A DNA stretch of 64,000 nt, from positions 18,309 through 82,308 of the forward strand of contig JAADGS010000031.1 in assembly GCA_013152275.1 (NCBI GenBank). The letters run 5' to 3'. The notes under the pieces are model-generated. The model was not told the origin of the DNA and did no database searches. It saw only the letters and a program-made list of their open reading frames with translations. The DNA is from Actinomycetota bacterium (GTDB lineage: Bacteria > Actinomycetota > Acidimicrobiia > Spongiisociales > UBA4744). Each line of letters opens with the position of its first letter. Within the stretch, counting starts at the first letter, position 1. Below, piece after piece: positions 24,763 to 32,540 of this stretch. Position numbers and translations under genes: made by a program.

Positions 24763-26010
24763 ATGTCTTTCGATCGCACGGTGCTGCCCAACGGGCTGAC
24801 GGTCATCACGGAGGCGATGACGGAGATTCGGTCTGTCGCAGTGGGAATCTGGGTCGATACGGGGGCCAGGGACGAGCTTGCGGGAGAGCGGGGAGCTTCG
24901 CATTTCCTCGAACACCTGCTCTTCAAAGGAACCGATGAACTCGGCTCGCTGGAGATCTCGCGACGGTTCGACGCGATAGGAGCCGAAGCGAACGCGTTCA
25001 CCTCCAAAGACTCGACCTGTTTCTGGGTCCGACTCCTCGACGAGGACCTCGCCGAGGGCCTCGGGCTCTTGGCACAGATGTTGCAGCGGCCCGCGTTCCG
25101 TCCCGGCGACGTGGATTCGGAGCGGGACGTCGTGATCGAGGAGATCAGCATGAGCGACGACGATCCGGGAGACCTCGTCCACGAGCAGTTCTTCCGCGCC
25201 GTGTTCTCCGGGCATCCCCTGGAACACCCTGTGCTGGGGTCGAAAGACTCTGTCAGGGCGCTCACCCCCGAGCTGCTCGAACGATACTGGCGCCGTCGAT
25301 ACCGGGCGGGATCCACCGTGCTGGCGGTCGCCGGAAACGTCGATCACCGGCATGTCGTCGATCTCGCAGGGAGGTTCTTCGGAACGTGGGACGGCGGTTC
25401 CGTCGCGCATTCGTTGGAAGAAGCGCCTACCGACCCGGGGGTTCGGGTGGTCCGACGCGAGACGGAACAGGTACACGTCGTGCTGGGAGGCCGGGGGCTC
25501 GTCAGAGGTGACGAGCGCAGGTACGCGTTCGGGGTGTTGGACTCGGTGCTGGGTGGCACGGCATCGTCGCGGCTCTTCCACACGATTCGTGAGGACCGTG
25601 GACTGGCCTACTCGGTGTACAGCTTCCGCGCGGCGTACGCAGATGCCGGGGCCTACGGCGTGTACGCGGGAACCACGCCGCGCAATGTCGGCACGGTGCT
25701 CGACCTGCTCAACAGGGAACTCGCGAGCGTCGCACGCGACGGTGTCACCGACGAGGAGCTGGCGCGAGCGAAGGGCGGGATGCGCGGCTCCATGGCGCTC
25801 GCCCTCGAAGACCCGAACAGCCGTATGGTACGTCTCGGTCAGGAGGAGATCGGCGGGATGGAGCATCTCTCGGTGGATCAGCGGATTGGCCGGCTGAACG
25901 CGATCACGGCCGATGATGTGCACGAGGTGGCCGAAACGGTGTTGACGGGGCCGCGGGCCCTGGGAGTCGTCGGACCGTTGGATGCGGCAGATGTGGAGAG
26001 GTTTCTGTGA
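24763..26010 (+). CDS. M16-family zinc peptidase (PepR/YmxG-like)
   Basis: A 415-residue insulinase-family peptidase. The inverted zinc motif HFLEHLLFKGT (HxxEH) is near residue 45, and the distal zinc Glu lies in ERDVVIEEISM near 120. The C-terminal half has the typical EDRGLAYSVYSFRAAYADAG and ITADDVHEVAETVL. In many Gram-positives this gene neighbours pnp and dapB; here its stop overlaps the dapB start (TGATG), so the two are coupled. The start is placed at the ATG behind the leaderless -10 TATCAT. Confidence 0.92.
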   Translation: MSFDRTVLPNGLTVITEAMTEIRSVAVGIWVDTGARDELAGERGASHFLEHLLFKGTDELGSLEISRRFDAIGAEANAFTSKDSTCFWVRLLDEDLAEGLGLLAQMLQRPAFRPGDVDSERDVVIEEISMSDDDPGDLVHEQFFRAVFSGHPLEHPVLGSKDSVRALTPELLERYWRRRYRAGSTVLAVAGNVDHRHVVDLAGRFFGTWDGGSVAHSLEEAPTDPGVRVVRRETEQVHVVLGGRGLVRGDERRYAFGVLDSVLGGTASSRLFHTIREDRGLAYSVYSFRAAYADAGAYGVYAGTTPRNVGTVLDLLNRELASVARDGVTDEELARAKGGMRGSMALALEDPNSRMVRLGQEEIGGMEHLSVDQRIGRLNAITADDVHEVAETVLTGPRALGVVGPLDAADVERFL

Positions 26011-26759
26011 TGCTGAAGGTTGGTGTTTCTGGTGCGGCAGGTCGGATGGGTCGCGCGGTCGCCGCTGCGATCGATGCGGATCCGGAATTGGTCGTTGGTG
26101 GCCTGTTCGATCCGGCGGGCGGGGAGGTCGGGGGGATGGCGATCTCGACCGATTCGGACGCGATCGACGGGTGCGACGTCGTCGTCGAGTTCACGAATCC
26201 TGCCGTGGTGATGGACAATCTGGCAACCTGGCGGCGGATGGGTGTCCACGCGGTCGTCGGTACGTCAGGCTTGACCGAGGATCGGATCGAAGTGGTGAGA
26301 ACGTCCTGGGGCGGCGGTCCTCCCAACTGTCTGATCGTGCCCAACTTCTCGATCGGGGCCGTGCTGATGATGCGATTCGCGGAGATGGCTGCGCCGCACT
26401 TCGACGCGGCCGAGATCGTCGAGCTGCACCATGATCACAAGGCAGATGCCCCATCGGGGACTGCTGTCGCCACGGCGTCACGAATTGCCGGAGCGAACCC
26501 CGAGCAGCGACGCGCCGTAGAGTCGAGTGAACTCGTACCCGGTGCCAGAGGCGCCTCGATCGCGGGTGTCCGCGTGCATGCGGTTCGGCTCCCTGGGCTG
26601 CTCGCCCACCAAGAGGTGCTGTTCGGCACCGCGGGCGAGGTGTTGCGAATCCGTCACGACACGACCGACAGGTCTTCGTTCCTGCCGGGCGTGCTGCTCG
26701 CGATCCGCAGGATCGGTGAGTTGCCAGGGGTCACGGTTGGCCTCGACGCACTCCTCTGA
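26010..26759 (+). CDS. dapB: 4-hydroxy-tetrahydrodipicolinate reductase
   Basis: A 249-residue DapB, which reduces 4-hydroxy-tetrahydrodipicolinate in the lysine/diaminopimelate pathway. It has the N-terminal nucleotide loop GVSGAAGRMGRAVAAAI, VVGTSGLTE and NFSIGAVLMMRFAEMAAPHF. The catalytic His/Lys segment is ELHHDHKADAPSGTA, and the C-terminal substrate loop RLPGLLAHQEVLFG follows. ATG 26010 overlaps the M16 stop; a GTG three bases earlier is an alternative. dapA (29936) and dapF (46292) are in the same window. Confidence 0.95.
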   Translation: MLKVGVSGAAGRMGRAVAAAIDADPELVVGGLFDPAGGEVGGMAISTDSDAIDGCDVVVEFTNPAVVMDNLATWRRMGVHAVVGTSGLTEDRIEVVRTSWGGGPPNCLIVPNFSIGAVLMMRFAEMAAPHFDAAEIVELHHDHKADAPSGTAVATASRIAGANPEQRRAVESSELVPGARGASIAGVRVHAVRLPGLLAHQEVLFGTAGEVLRIRHDTTDRSSFLPGVLLAIRRIGELPGVTVGLDALL

Positions 26760-26795
26760 ACCATCCTGAACCGTTCTCGTGACGTTTGACGGCAA

Positions 26796-27302
26796 TTAAC
26801 CGGACGAGACGTCACAAGAATGGATGATGGCGTCCTCGAGGGGTCGTTCGCCGCGCAGCGGTGTGGCCGCGATGGCGTCGACGACGTCCATGCCTCCGGT
26901 CACCTTGCCAAAGATCGTGTAGGCGTGGGGGAGCCCCACGTCTTTGAGGCAGACGAAGAACTGGGATCCGTTCGTGTTGGGGCCGGAGTTTGCCATCGCC
27001 ACGGTGCCCCGTGTGTAGCTTCTCGGGTGATCGAGTTCGTCCCGGAAGCGATAGCCGGGACCTCCGCGGCCGGTGCCGGTCGGGTCGCCTCCCTGGATGA
27101 CGAAGCCGGGCACGACACGGTGGAAGATCGTGCTGTCGAAGAAGCATTCCTCTGCGAGGAACATGAAGTTGTTGACGGCTTGTGGGGCTTCCTCGGCGAA
27201 GAGCTCGATCTCGATATCGCCATGGTTCGTGTGCACCGTCGCCGTGTGCGTCTTCGACAGGTCGATCGTGATCTCCGGCGGGCTGGAGTATTGCTTGGAC
27301 AT
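26796..27302 (-). CDS. Peptidyl-prolyl cis-trans isomerase, cyclophilin type
   Basis: A 168-residue cytoplasmic cyclophilin that speeds prolyl isomerisation. Motifs are TNHGDIEIELFAEEAP, FHRVVPGFVIQGGDPTGTG (catalytic Arg), and GTVAMANSGPNTNGSQFFV, then IFGKVTGGMDVVDAI. No signal peptide is visible. ATG 27302 gives the normal length; the frame stays open 330 bp further but that part is antisense to the lipoprotein's Thr-rich linker. It is convergent with dapB, and an imperfect inverted repeat (26774–26785 with 26809–26820) spans their 3' ends. Confidence 0.92.
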   Translation of the reverse strand: MSKQYSSPPEITIDLSKTHTATVHTNHGDIEIELFAEEAPQAVNNFMFLAEECFFDSTIFHRVVPGFVIQGGDPTGTGRGGPGYRFRDELDHPRSYTRGTVAMANSGPNTNGSQFFVCLKDVGLPHAYTIFGKVTGGMDVVDAIAATPLRGERPLEDAIIHSCDVSSG

Positions 27303-27390
27303 AGGCACCTCGTTGGGAAGGCGCCAGGGTACCGTGCGGACGGCACAATCGGCGTTCCCGGGAGTAACCTCAGATCGACTGGAGGTGGTG

Positions 27391-28764
27391 GTGTTACGAA
27401 GGCCGTTGATAGCCCTCTTGTTCCTTTCGGCCGCCTGCGCCGGGATGCCGGGGGCATCCACGACCTCATCGACCCCGGTCGCGTCGACGGCCGTTGCGGC
27501 GCCGATGAGCAGCACGACGAACGCGACCGTCACGACTTCGACGGAGGCTCCGACTACCGCTGCGACCACTTCGACCGTCGTCACGACCACTTCGACCGTT
27601 GTCACGACCACTTCGACCGTCGTCACGACCACTTCGACCGTCCCGACGATGCCCCTCGTGACCGGCCCGAACGTTCCTCAGGCCCGTGCCGGCACCGAGA
27701 TCCCTTGGGACGAGGTCGGAGACGGCTGGCACGTCGTTCTCTACAACGCATCGCGGGCAAACCCGATCGGCCCCGAGGATGTCGAGGAACGCTCTGTCCT
27801 TGCCTACATGGTGTCCCCCGACGCGACGCTGTACCAGGCTGTCGTGTGGGCGCCGGGCACAGGTCCCGATACGATCGCGGACCTGGCGGGAACGCATCTG
27901 CTGGTGATCGGAAGCACGGGTGACGGTCCGCTCTACCAGGTCGCCGACCTTCGTGACGGGTCAAAGACGACGATCCGTGTTCCGGGGACCGGACTTCTGG
28001 ACGGGCCGTGGCCGCCGGTCGGGCTCACGAGGCCCACCGGCAAGAACATGATCGTGTGGGGGAGTGACGGAACGACCGAGTGGCTTGAACGTCGAGCTCT
28101 CGACGGCACCGTGCTCGCCCGTGTCTCCGAACGTCCGTACACGGGATGGGCCGGCACGTTCAGTTGGCTGTATGGATACGCCGGTCTGAAGGTTGTCATC
28201 GGCCACGGGGGCGAGCTCGCCTCTGTGAGAACGAACGGGGAGCCGCTCCGCACACTGATGGTGCCGGACGACCGGATATGTGAGCCGGTACGGTGGTGGG
28301 ACGCCGACACGGTGCTCGCGCGGTGTAGCAGCGCCGAGGGTACCTACGGGTATTACTTTCAGCTTTGGCTGATTCCGAGCGACGGCACTCCCGGGGTGGC
28401 GCTGACGTCACTGCCACCGAGCCCCGAGGTCGTGGACTTCGGCTATGTGGATGCGTGGCCCGCCGGCGGGCAGACCCTGCTCCAATGGACTGGCGACTGC
28501 GGAGCCTCCAACGTCCAGATCCTGCAGCCGGACGGGACGGGAATCGGACTGGAAACACCCTGGATGGAAGGTATCGACGGGTATCGATTGGTGGACGTCG
28601 TCGGCGGCATCGCGACCATCCAGACGTGGCGCGGATGTGACGCGTGGGAGGGGTCGCTCGACGCGATCGGACTCGACGGTGCGCTCATACGTCACCTCGT
28701 ACCCATCGTCGGTGACGCTCGCGGCGTCATCGATTCCGCAGGGCCGGCGACCGTGTACCCCTGA
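27391..28764 (+). CDS. Putative lipoprotein with Thr/Ser-rich linker, unknown function
   Basis: A 457-residue exported protein. GTG 27391, five bases after GGAGG, gives a lipoprotein-type signal (RRPLIALLFLSAACAG) whose Cys would be lipidated. A Ser/Thr/Val linker (residues about 22–88) includes a 21-bp tandem repeat encoding TTSTVVT units. The remainder is a globular part with repeated WD/Gly-rich beta-type segments (VVWAPGTGPDTIADL, LLVIGSTGDGPLYQV, KVVIGHGGELASVR), possibly a beta-propeller. I cannot assign a function. It is divergent from the cyclophilin gene. Confidence 0.75.
   Translation: MLRRPLIALLFLSAACAGMPGASTTSSTPVASTAVAAPMSSTTNATVTTSTEAPTTAATTSTVVTTTSTVVTTTSTVVTTTSTVPTMPLVTGPNVPQARAGTEIPWDEVGDGWHVVLYNASRANPIGPEDVEERSVLAYMVSPDATLYQAVVWAPGTGPDTIADLAGTHLLVIGSTGDGPLYQVADLRDGSKTTIRVPGTGLLDGPWPPVGLTRPTGKNMIVWGSDGTTEWLERRALDGTVLARVSERPYTGWAGTFSWLYGYAGLKVVIGHGGELASVRTNGEPLRTLMVPDDRICEPVRWWDADTVLARCSSAEGTYGYYFQLWLIPSDGTPGVALTSLPPSPEVVDFGYVDAWPAGGQTLLQWTGDCGASNVQILQPDGTGIGLETPWMEGIDGYRLVDVVGGIATIQTWRGCDAWEGSLDAIGLDGALIRHLVPIVGDARGVIDSAGPATVYP
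27564..27643 (+). repeat. 21-bp tandem repeat inside the lipoprotein linker
   Basis: Three full copies (27564–27584, 27585–27605, 27606–27626) and a partial fourth, identical except for one C/T change in the second. Each encodes seven residues of the TTSTVV type, extending the surface linker in frame. Copy number in such repeats can change by slippage. Confidence 0.9.
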
Positions 28765-28776
28765 GCCGGTGCAGCC

Positions 28777-29616
28777 TCAGAACAGCGCGCTGGCCAACTT
28801 CCGGCGGTACTCGCCTGTCAGCGGATCATCCGGTCCGAGGACCTCGAAGATATCCAGCATGGCCCTGCGCCCATCCTCGCGAGGTTCCCCTCCGAGGACG
28901 ACGGCGCGCAGGAGAGCATCCAGCGCCTCTTGCGTGCGTCCTGCTGCGCTCAGCGCGCGGCCAAGGTGCACGAGGAGGACGCCGTTGTCCGGGTCGTCGG
29001 CGAGTTTCGCCTCGAGATCGTCGATCGAGGACGTATCCACGCTTTCGATCCGAGCCATGGCTTGCAGACGCTGGACCTTCGATGTCGGAGGCAGGGGGTC
29101 CAGGAGCGCGAGTGCTTCTTGTGCGTGGCCCTGGGTCACCAGCAGATCGGCCAGTCCGACCGCCGCCTCCTCATGTGTCGGTTCGACGGCCAGGACTTGA
29201 CGAAAGAGACGTTCGGCGGTGGCGATGTCGCCGGACGAGGCGGCCGACAGAGCGGTGGCACATGTCTTGTCGGTCTCGGAAGGAATGATGTTGCGAAGCC
29301 ACGCGCGAATCTGTGACTCGGGGAGCGCGCCTGTGAAACGGTCGACCGCCTCGCCATCCCGGAAGGCGATGACGGTCGGGATCCCCTGCACCTGAAACCG
29401 GCCGGCCAGGCTCTGGTTGGTGTCCACGTCCAGTTTCGCCAGCTCGAACCCGCCCTGGTATTCGTCGGCGAGGCGCTCGAGCGTGGGTCCGAGTACGCGG
29501 CATGGGCCACACCATGGAGCCCAAAAATCCACGACCACGGGGACCTCTCGGCTTCGCTCGAGGACTTCGCTCGAAAAGTCTGCAGTATCGACGTTCTTGA
29601 CAAATGCTGTTTCCAT
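28777..29616 (-). CDS. Thioredoxin-domain co-chaperone with TPR region (CnoX/YbbN-like)
   Basis: A 279-residue protein. Residues about 10–110 are a thioredoxin domain with the active site FWAPWCGPCRVLGP and the cis-Pro loop VQGIPTVIAF. Residues about 115–275 are TPR-like helical repeats (EAAVGLADLLVTQGHAQEAL, LLVHLGRALSAAGRTQEALD). This architecture matches CnoX, which protects substrates from oxidation and hands them to chaperonins. Many relatives have SxxC, so the complete CxxC here suggests real redox activity. It converges with the lipoprotein gene, 12 bp apart. Confidence 0.88.
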   Translation of the reverse strand: METAFVKNVDTADFSSEVLERSREVPVVVDFWAPWCGPCRVLGPTLERLADEYQGGFELAKLDVDTNQSLAGRFQVQGIPTVIAFRDGEAVDRFTGALPESQIRAWLRNIIPSETDKTCATALSAASSGDIATAERLFRQVLAVEPTHEEAAVGLADLLVTQGHAQEALALLDPLPPTSKVQRLQAMARIESVDTSSIDDLEAKLADDPDNGVLLVHLGRALSAAGRTQEALDALLRAVVLGGEPREDGRRAMLDIFEVLGPDDPLTGEYRRKLASALF

Positions 29617-29740
29617 GACCCGAGAAGCGTAGTGGCGTGTCGTACGAACGATCTCGATGCCGGACCGTTCGATCGTGCAAGGTTCAGGTGGCGGCCGCTT
29701 CCGACCTGGTGCCTCGACGCCAGAGCGACGCCGGCCAAGG

Positions 29741-29909
29741 CACTAGTGCCTCGACCGGCAACCTTTGCGGTGTTCTGCCGGCCAGGAACGCCGCTCGCTG
29801 CGTTCTCCGCCTCGACGCACCTGCCGGTGCGCCTTCGTTGTGCGGCCTTGCGGGCGACGCCCCTGCCTCGGCATCGACACCCCGAACGTTACCGGCCGAG
29901 GCACTAGTC
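29741..29909. repeat. 169-bp imperfect palindrome upstream of dapA (MITE/REP-like)
   Basis: The ends are inverted repeats: the reverse complement of 29741–29771 matches 29880–29909 in about 25 of 29 positions, both ending in GAGGCACTAGT. The inner arms also pair partly and meet at a perfect small hairpin, CGCACC-TGCC-GGTGCG (29816–29831). Related single copies lie at 29711–29750 and 41051–41090. No protein is supported here, although frames are open on both strands. It ends 14 bp before the dapA ribosome site. Confidence 0.65.
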
Positions 29910-29935
29910 TGCAGACAGTGACCGGAGGAGGCACA

Positions 29936-30820
29936 TTGACAGCGCCATTCGGTGAGGTACTCACCGCCATGATCACTCCATTCGACGCCGACGGAAATGT
30001 GGATTATCAGCAGGCGTGGAACCTGGCGACACACCTGGTCGAGAACGGCTCGGACGGGCTCGTCGTCACGGGAACGACCGGCGAATCACCGACCTTGACG
30101 ACGGACGAGAAGGTTGCCTTGTACCGTACGGTGGTCGATGCCGTCGGCGGCAAGGCCGTCGTCGTGGCGGGAGCCGGCACGAACAACACCGCTGCGTCCG
30201 TGGATCTCACGATGCGCGCCGCCGATGTCGGCTGTGACGGCGTGATGGCGGTGACACCGTATTACTCGAAACCTTCCCAGGCGGGGCTCGTCTCGCACTT
30301 CACGGCGATCGCCGACGCATCGCAACTACCCGTATTGCTGTACAACGTTCCGTCGAGGACAGGTCGGCTGATCGAAGTCCCGACCCTGGTGGAGGCAGCG
30401 GCGCACCCTCGGATCGTCGCGGTGAAGGACGCCGTCATGGACATCGACCATACGGCGCAGGCCAGGGCCGCCCTACCCAAGGACTTCTCCATCTACTCCG
30501 GCCAGGACAGCTACACGCTGGCCATGATGACGGTCGGGGCGATCGGAGTGGTCTCCGTCGCTTCGCATCTCGCCGGCAAGCAGATCCGGCGGATGGTGTC
30601 GGCATTCACGAGTGGCGATATCGACGAGGCGATGCGGCTGAACTACGGAATGCTTCCGCTGTTCTATGCGTGCTTCCTCGAACCGAACCCTGCTCCGGTG
30701 AAGACGGCGATGGACAAACTGTGGGGAACGGTGGGAGCACCGAGACTGCCACTCCACGCGGCCTCCGCCGAGACGGTCGCCGCCATCGAAGGAGCGCTCG
30801 GGGTGGTGCAGCAGTTGTGA
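29936..30820 (+). CDS. dapA: 4-hydroxy-tetrahydrodipicolinate synthase
   Basis: A 294-residue DapA (TIM barrel), which condenses pyruvate with aspartate semialdehyde in lysine/diaminopimelate synthesis. It shows VTGTTGESPTLT, MAVTPYYSKPSQAGLVSHF, YNVPSRTGRLIEV with the proton-relay Tyr, and the Schiff-base Lys in VAVKDAVMD. TTG 29936 is chosen because GGAGGAG lies at 29924–29930. An upstream in-frame GTG at 29918 precedes that ribosome site and would fall almost inside the palindromic repeat. Its stop overlaps the RNase J start. Confidence 0.93.
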   Translation: MTAPFGEVLTAMITPFDADGNVDYQQAWNLATHLVENGSDGLVVTGTTGESPTLTTDEKVALYRTVVDAVGGKAVVVAGAGTNNTAASVDLTMRAADVGCDGVMAVTPYYSKPSQAGLVSHFTAIADASQLPVLLYNVPSRTGRLIEVPTLVEAAAHPRIVAVKDAVMDIDHTAQARAALPKDFSIYSGQDSYTLAMMTVGAIGVVSVASHLAGKQIRRMVSAFTSGDIDEAMRLNYGMLPLFYACFLEPNPAPVKTAMDKLWGTVGAPRLPLHAASAETVAAIEGALGVVQQL

Positions 30821-32448
30821 GTGTTCGAGTTACCTTCCTCGGTGGTCTGGGCGAGATCGGTCGCAACTGTGCGGCGATCGAGCACGATGGAAAGATCGCC
30901 CTCATCGATTGCGGGCTCATGTTCCCCGAAGAGCATATGCTCGGTGTCGATCTCGTATTCCCCGATTGGGGTTGGCTCGTCGAACGCAAGAGAGATGTCG
31001 TCTGTGTCGTGGTCACACACGGTCATGAAGATCACATCGGGGCCCTCGGACAGTTTCTCGGCGAGGTAAACGTGCCGGTATATGGGACCGAGTTCTCAAT
31101 GGCCCTCGCATCCAAGCGGGTCGAAGAGTCCTTCGTCGACGCCGACCTGCGGCCCGTCGTCGACAACGAATGGGTCGAAGAAGGTCCGTTCCGATTCATG
31201 CTCATTCCGGTCTCGCACAGCGTGCCGCAGGGAGCGGGAATCGCCTTCGACACCCCGGAGGGCCTCGTCGTGCACTCGGGAGACTTCAAGCTCGACCCGA
31301 CGCCCATCGATGGGCGGCCGACCGACCTGCCGGGCTTTGCCGCGCTGGGGAATGACGGTGTGCGGCTGTTGCTGGCAGACAGCACCAACGCGGAGGAGCC
31401 GGGATTTGTCCCCTCGGAGACGTCATTGGCGACACCGATTCGCGAGATCGTCCAGCATGCTCCCGGGCGGGTGATCTCCGCCTGCTTTGCCTCCCATGTC
31501 CATCGAGTTCAGCAGATCGCGGACGCCGCACTGGCGAGCGGACGCAACGTCGCATTCCTCGGACGTTCGATGCAACGAGTGAGCGGCGTCGCGAGAGATC
31601 TCGGGATCCTGCAGATTCCCGAGGACCGAATCATGGACATCGTCGATCTGATCGACCTGCCTCCTCACAAGCAGATGGTGATCTCGACCGGCAGCCAGGG
31701 TGAGCCGTTTGCAGCCCTCTCACTCATAGCGTCGGGCCGGCACAAGTTCATCGAACTGGACCCGACCGACACGGTGCTGGTGAGTGCAACACCGATCCCC
31801 GGCAACGAGGCGGCCGTGTCACGGGTCATCAGCAGGCTCTGGCGCTCCGGCGCAACCGTATACCACGGTCGAAACTCGCAGGTCCACGTCTCGGGGCACG
31901 GTGCACAAGATGAGCTGAAGACCTTCCTCAACGTCGTTCGGCCAAGGTCGTTCGTTCCCGTCCATGGCGAATACCGGCATCTTCGTGCGCACTCGGACCT
32001 CGCGAGGCAGATGCGCGTGCCCGAGGTGTTCACCCTCGAAGACGGAGACGCGATCGTTCTCGACGGTGACGAGACGCGAGTCGAGTGGGGGGCGGTCTCC
32101 GGGGACTTCGTCTACTTCGACGGTTCGGAGCTTGGCGATGTGGGAGCGTCCGTCATCCGGGACCGCCGGCATCTCGGCGACGACGGAGTCGTGATCGCGA
32201 TCGTGGGAGTGCGGCACGGAACCGCGGAAGTCACCTATGGGCCCGAGTTGCACAGTCATGGTCTGATGGACGCCCCGGCAGCGTTACTCGCCGAGGTCAG
32301 GGATGCCATCATGGCCGAACTCGCTTCCCGAAACGGCTCCTGTGAGGCGGCGGTCGTCAAGAAGGCCATACGAAGCATCGTTCGTCGGATCGTCCGTGAA
32401 AAGACCGCGCGCAAGCCCGTGGTGGTGTCGGTCGTCCTCGAAACCTGA
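30817..32448 (+). CDS. rnj: Ribonuclease J
   Basis: A 543-residue metallo-beta-lactamase/beta-CASP nuclease with 5'-3' exo- and endonuclease activity on RNA. Zinc ligands are in VVTHGHEDHIGAL, then HSGDFKLDP and the C-terminal HVSGHGAQDELKTFL with FVPVHGEYRHL. The final ~100 residues form the RNase J C-terminal domain. GTG 30817 overlaps the dapA stop (GTGA), the same dapA–rnj order as in mycobacteria. RNase Y is also encoded, at 42497. Confidence 0.95.
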   Translation: MSVRVTFLGGLGEIGRNCAAIEHDGKIALIDCGLMFPEEHMLGVDLVFPDWGWLVERKRDVVCVVVTHGHEDHIGALGQFLGEVNVPVYGTEFSMALASKRVEESFVDADLRPVVDNEWVEEGPFRFMLIPVSHSVPQGAGIAFDTPEGLVVHSGDFKLDPTPIDGRPTDLPGFAALGNDGVRLLLADSTNAEEPGFVPSETSLATPIREIVQHAPGRVISACFASHVHRVQQIADAALASGRNVAFLGRSMQRVSGVARDLGILQIPEDRIMDIVDLIDLPPHKQMVISTGSQGEPFAALSLIASGRHKFIELDPTDTVLVSATPIPGNEAAVSRVISRLWRSGATVYHGRNSQVHVSGHGAQDELKTFLNVVRPRSFVPVHGEYRHLRAHSDLARQMRVPEVFTLEDGDAIVLDGDETRVEWGAVSGDFVYFDGSELGDVGASVIRDRRHLGDDGVVIAIVGVRHGTAEVTYGPELHSHGLMDAPAALLAEVRDAIMAELASRNGSCEAAVVKKAIRSIVRRIVREKTARKPVVVSVVLET

Positions 32449-32540
32449 TTCGATCACCGGGCCTCATCGCGCGGTACGCGCGGGCTTGCGCGCGCAAATG
32501 ATTGGCCCTGTCCCGTGCCCGGTGTAGAGTCTGCGGCAAT

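Noticed and set aside
26774..26820. Inverted repeat TTCTCGTGACGT / ACGTCACAAGAA between dapB and the cyclophilin gene
   Set aside because: It has one mismatch, no T-run, and its right arm is inside the cyclophilin coding end; too weak to call a terminator by itself.
29632..29907. Small frames on both strands across the palindromic repeat
   Set aside because: They are explained by the inverted-repeat structure and are Arg/Pro/Ala-rich; no start signal.
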